From Lucifuga dentata (Eukaryota; Chordata; Actinopteri; Ophidiiformes; Bythitidae): a stretch of 64,000 bases of DNA. The notes under the pieces are model-generated. The model saw nothing but the letters and a program-made list of their open reading frames with translations, was not told where the DNA came from and did no database searches. The DNA lies in NCBI GenBank assembly GCA_014773175.1, contig VXCM01000149.1:324899-388898 (forward strand), given 5' to 3'. The position numbers were made by a program, and so were the translations under genes. How positions within the stretch are numbered: the first letter of the stretch is position 1; each line of letters begins with the position of its first letter. Positions 63,782 to 64,000 of this stretch are shown piece by piece.

Positions 63782-64000
63782 AGGACCATACCAGGGGTTT
63801 TGCATGTTTGAGCCCAATAAATACTACCTGCATACACGTCATTTTCCAAAAAACTACAAGAGCATTACATTTTCTAATTGGTTTTCCTACTTCCCAACTG
63901 CCATGGGTTTCACTTCATTCCAGTACACTATAAAAATCAATTTGTAGAAACTTGAAACATGCTTGAGATAGGTAAGCCATCACAGCAAACAAAGGTCATT
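63782..64000. mobile_element. palindromic TTAA-flanked MITE, copy 3, cut by window edge
   Basis: After TTAA (63778-63781) the sequence starts AGGACCATACCAGG and follows copy 2 (TTTGCATGTTTGAGCC, AATAAATACTACCTGCATAC, CATTCCAGTACACT). The right half lies beyond the window. It sits in the intron upstream of the golim4 last exon. Confidence 0.7.

Overview
The window is nuclear DNA from a ray-finned fish. The evidence is split vertebrate genes with GT-AG introns, very dense (CA)n and (CT)n microsatellites, and fish-type repeats (L2/Rex-like and RTE-like LINE fragments, hAT elements, TTAA-flanked MITEs). The species cannot be read from the sequence. The vertebrate order wdr49 - pdcd10 - serpini1 - golim4, known from human 3q26, can be recognised, with one extra leucine-rich-repeat gene between serpini1 and golim4.

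Layout. 1-3.5 kb: no recognisable exon, probably a wdr49 intron. 3.5-16.6 kb, minus strand: twelve wdr49 exons from the proposed start codon, with the 3' part of the gene off the left edge. Its introns hold a 1.3-kb hAT element with a perfect 8-bp target duplication, a TTAA-flanked MITE and a perfect 16-bp hairpin. 16.6-21 kb: intergenic, containing one interspersed repeat. 21-28.6 kb, minus strand: a pdcd10 (CCM3) locus in which every expected exon can be found, but the frame is broken in several places and small in-frame indels are present; it looks like a decaying copy. A Rex/L2-type reverse transcriptase fragment sits in one of its introns. 28.6-31.4 kb: the head-to-head pdcd10/serpini1 promoter interval, split by an RTE-like LINE fragment flanked by a 27-bp target duplication.

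31.3-48.2 kb, plus strand: serpini1 (neuroserpin), with a candidate non-coding first exon, a 9-kb first intron and eight coding exons that splice in frame to 417 residues. The reactive-loop P1 arginine is kept; the C-terminal ER-retention-like tail of the human protein is not. 48-53 kb: repeat-rich intergenic DNA with a palindromic MITE and a CTCF-like site. 53.2-58.4 kb, plus strand: a seven-exon gene for a 303-residue LRR protein ending in a CaaX box (CNIL). 58.4-62.5 kb: intergenic. 62.5-63.6 kb, minus strand: the last coding exon and 3'UTR of a gene matching golim4 by position, strand and acidic C-terminus.

Two features recur. Palindromic TTAA-flanked elements of one family occur three times. 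Single N characters are often flanked by identical 24-67 bp direct copies, which is best explained as unmerged contig overlaps rather than biology.

Intactness contrasts sharply along the window: wdr49, serpini1 and the LRR gene keep consistent splice phases throughout, apart from one uncertain wdr49 donor, while pdcd10 does not.
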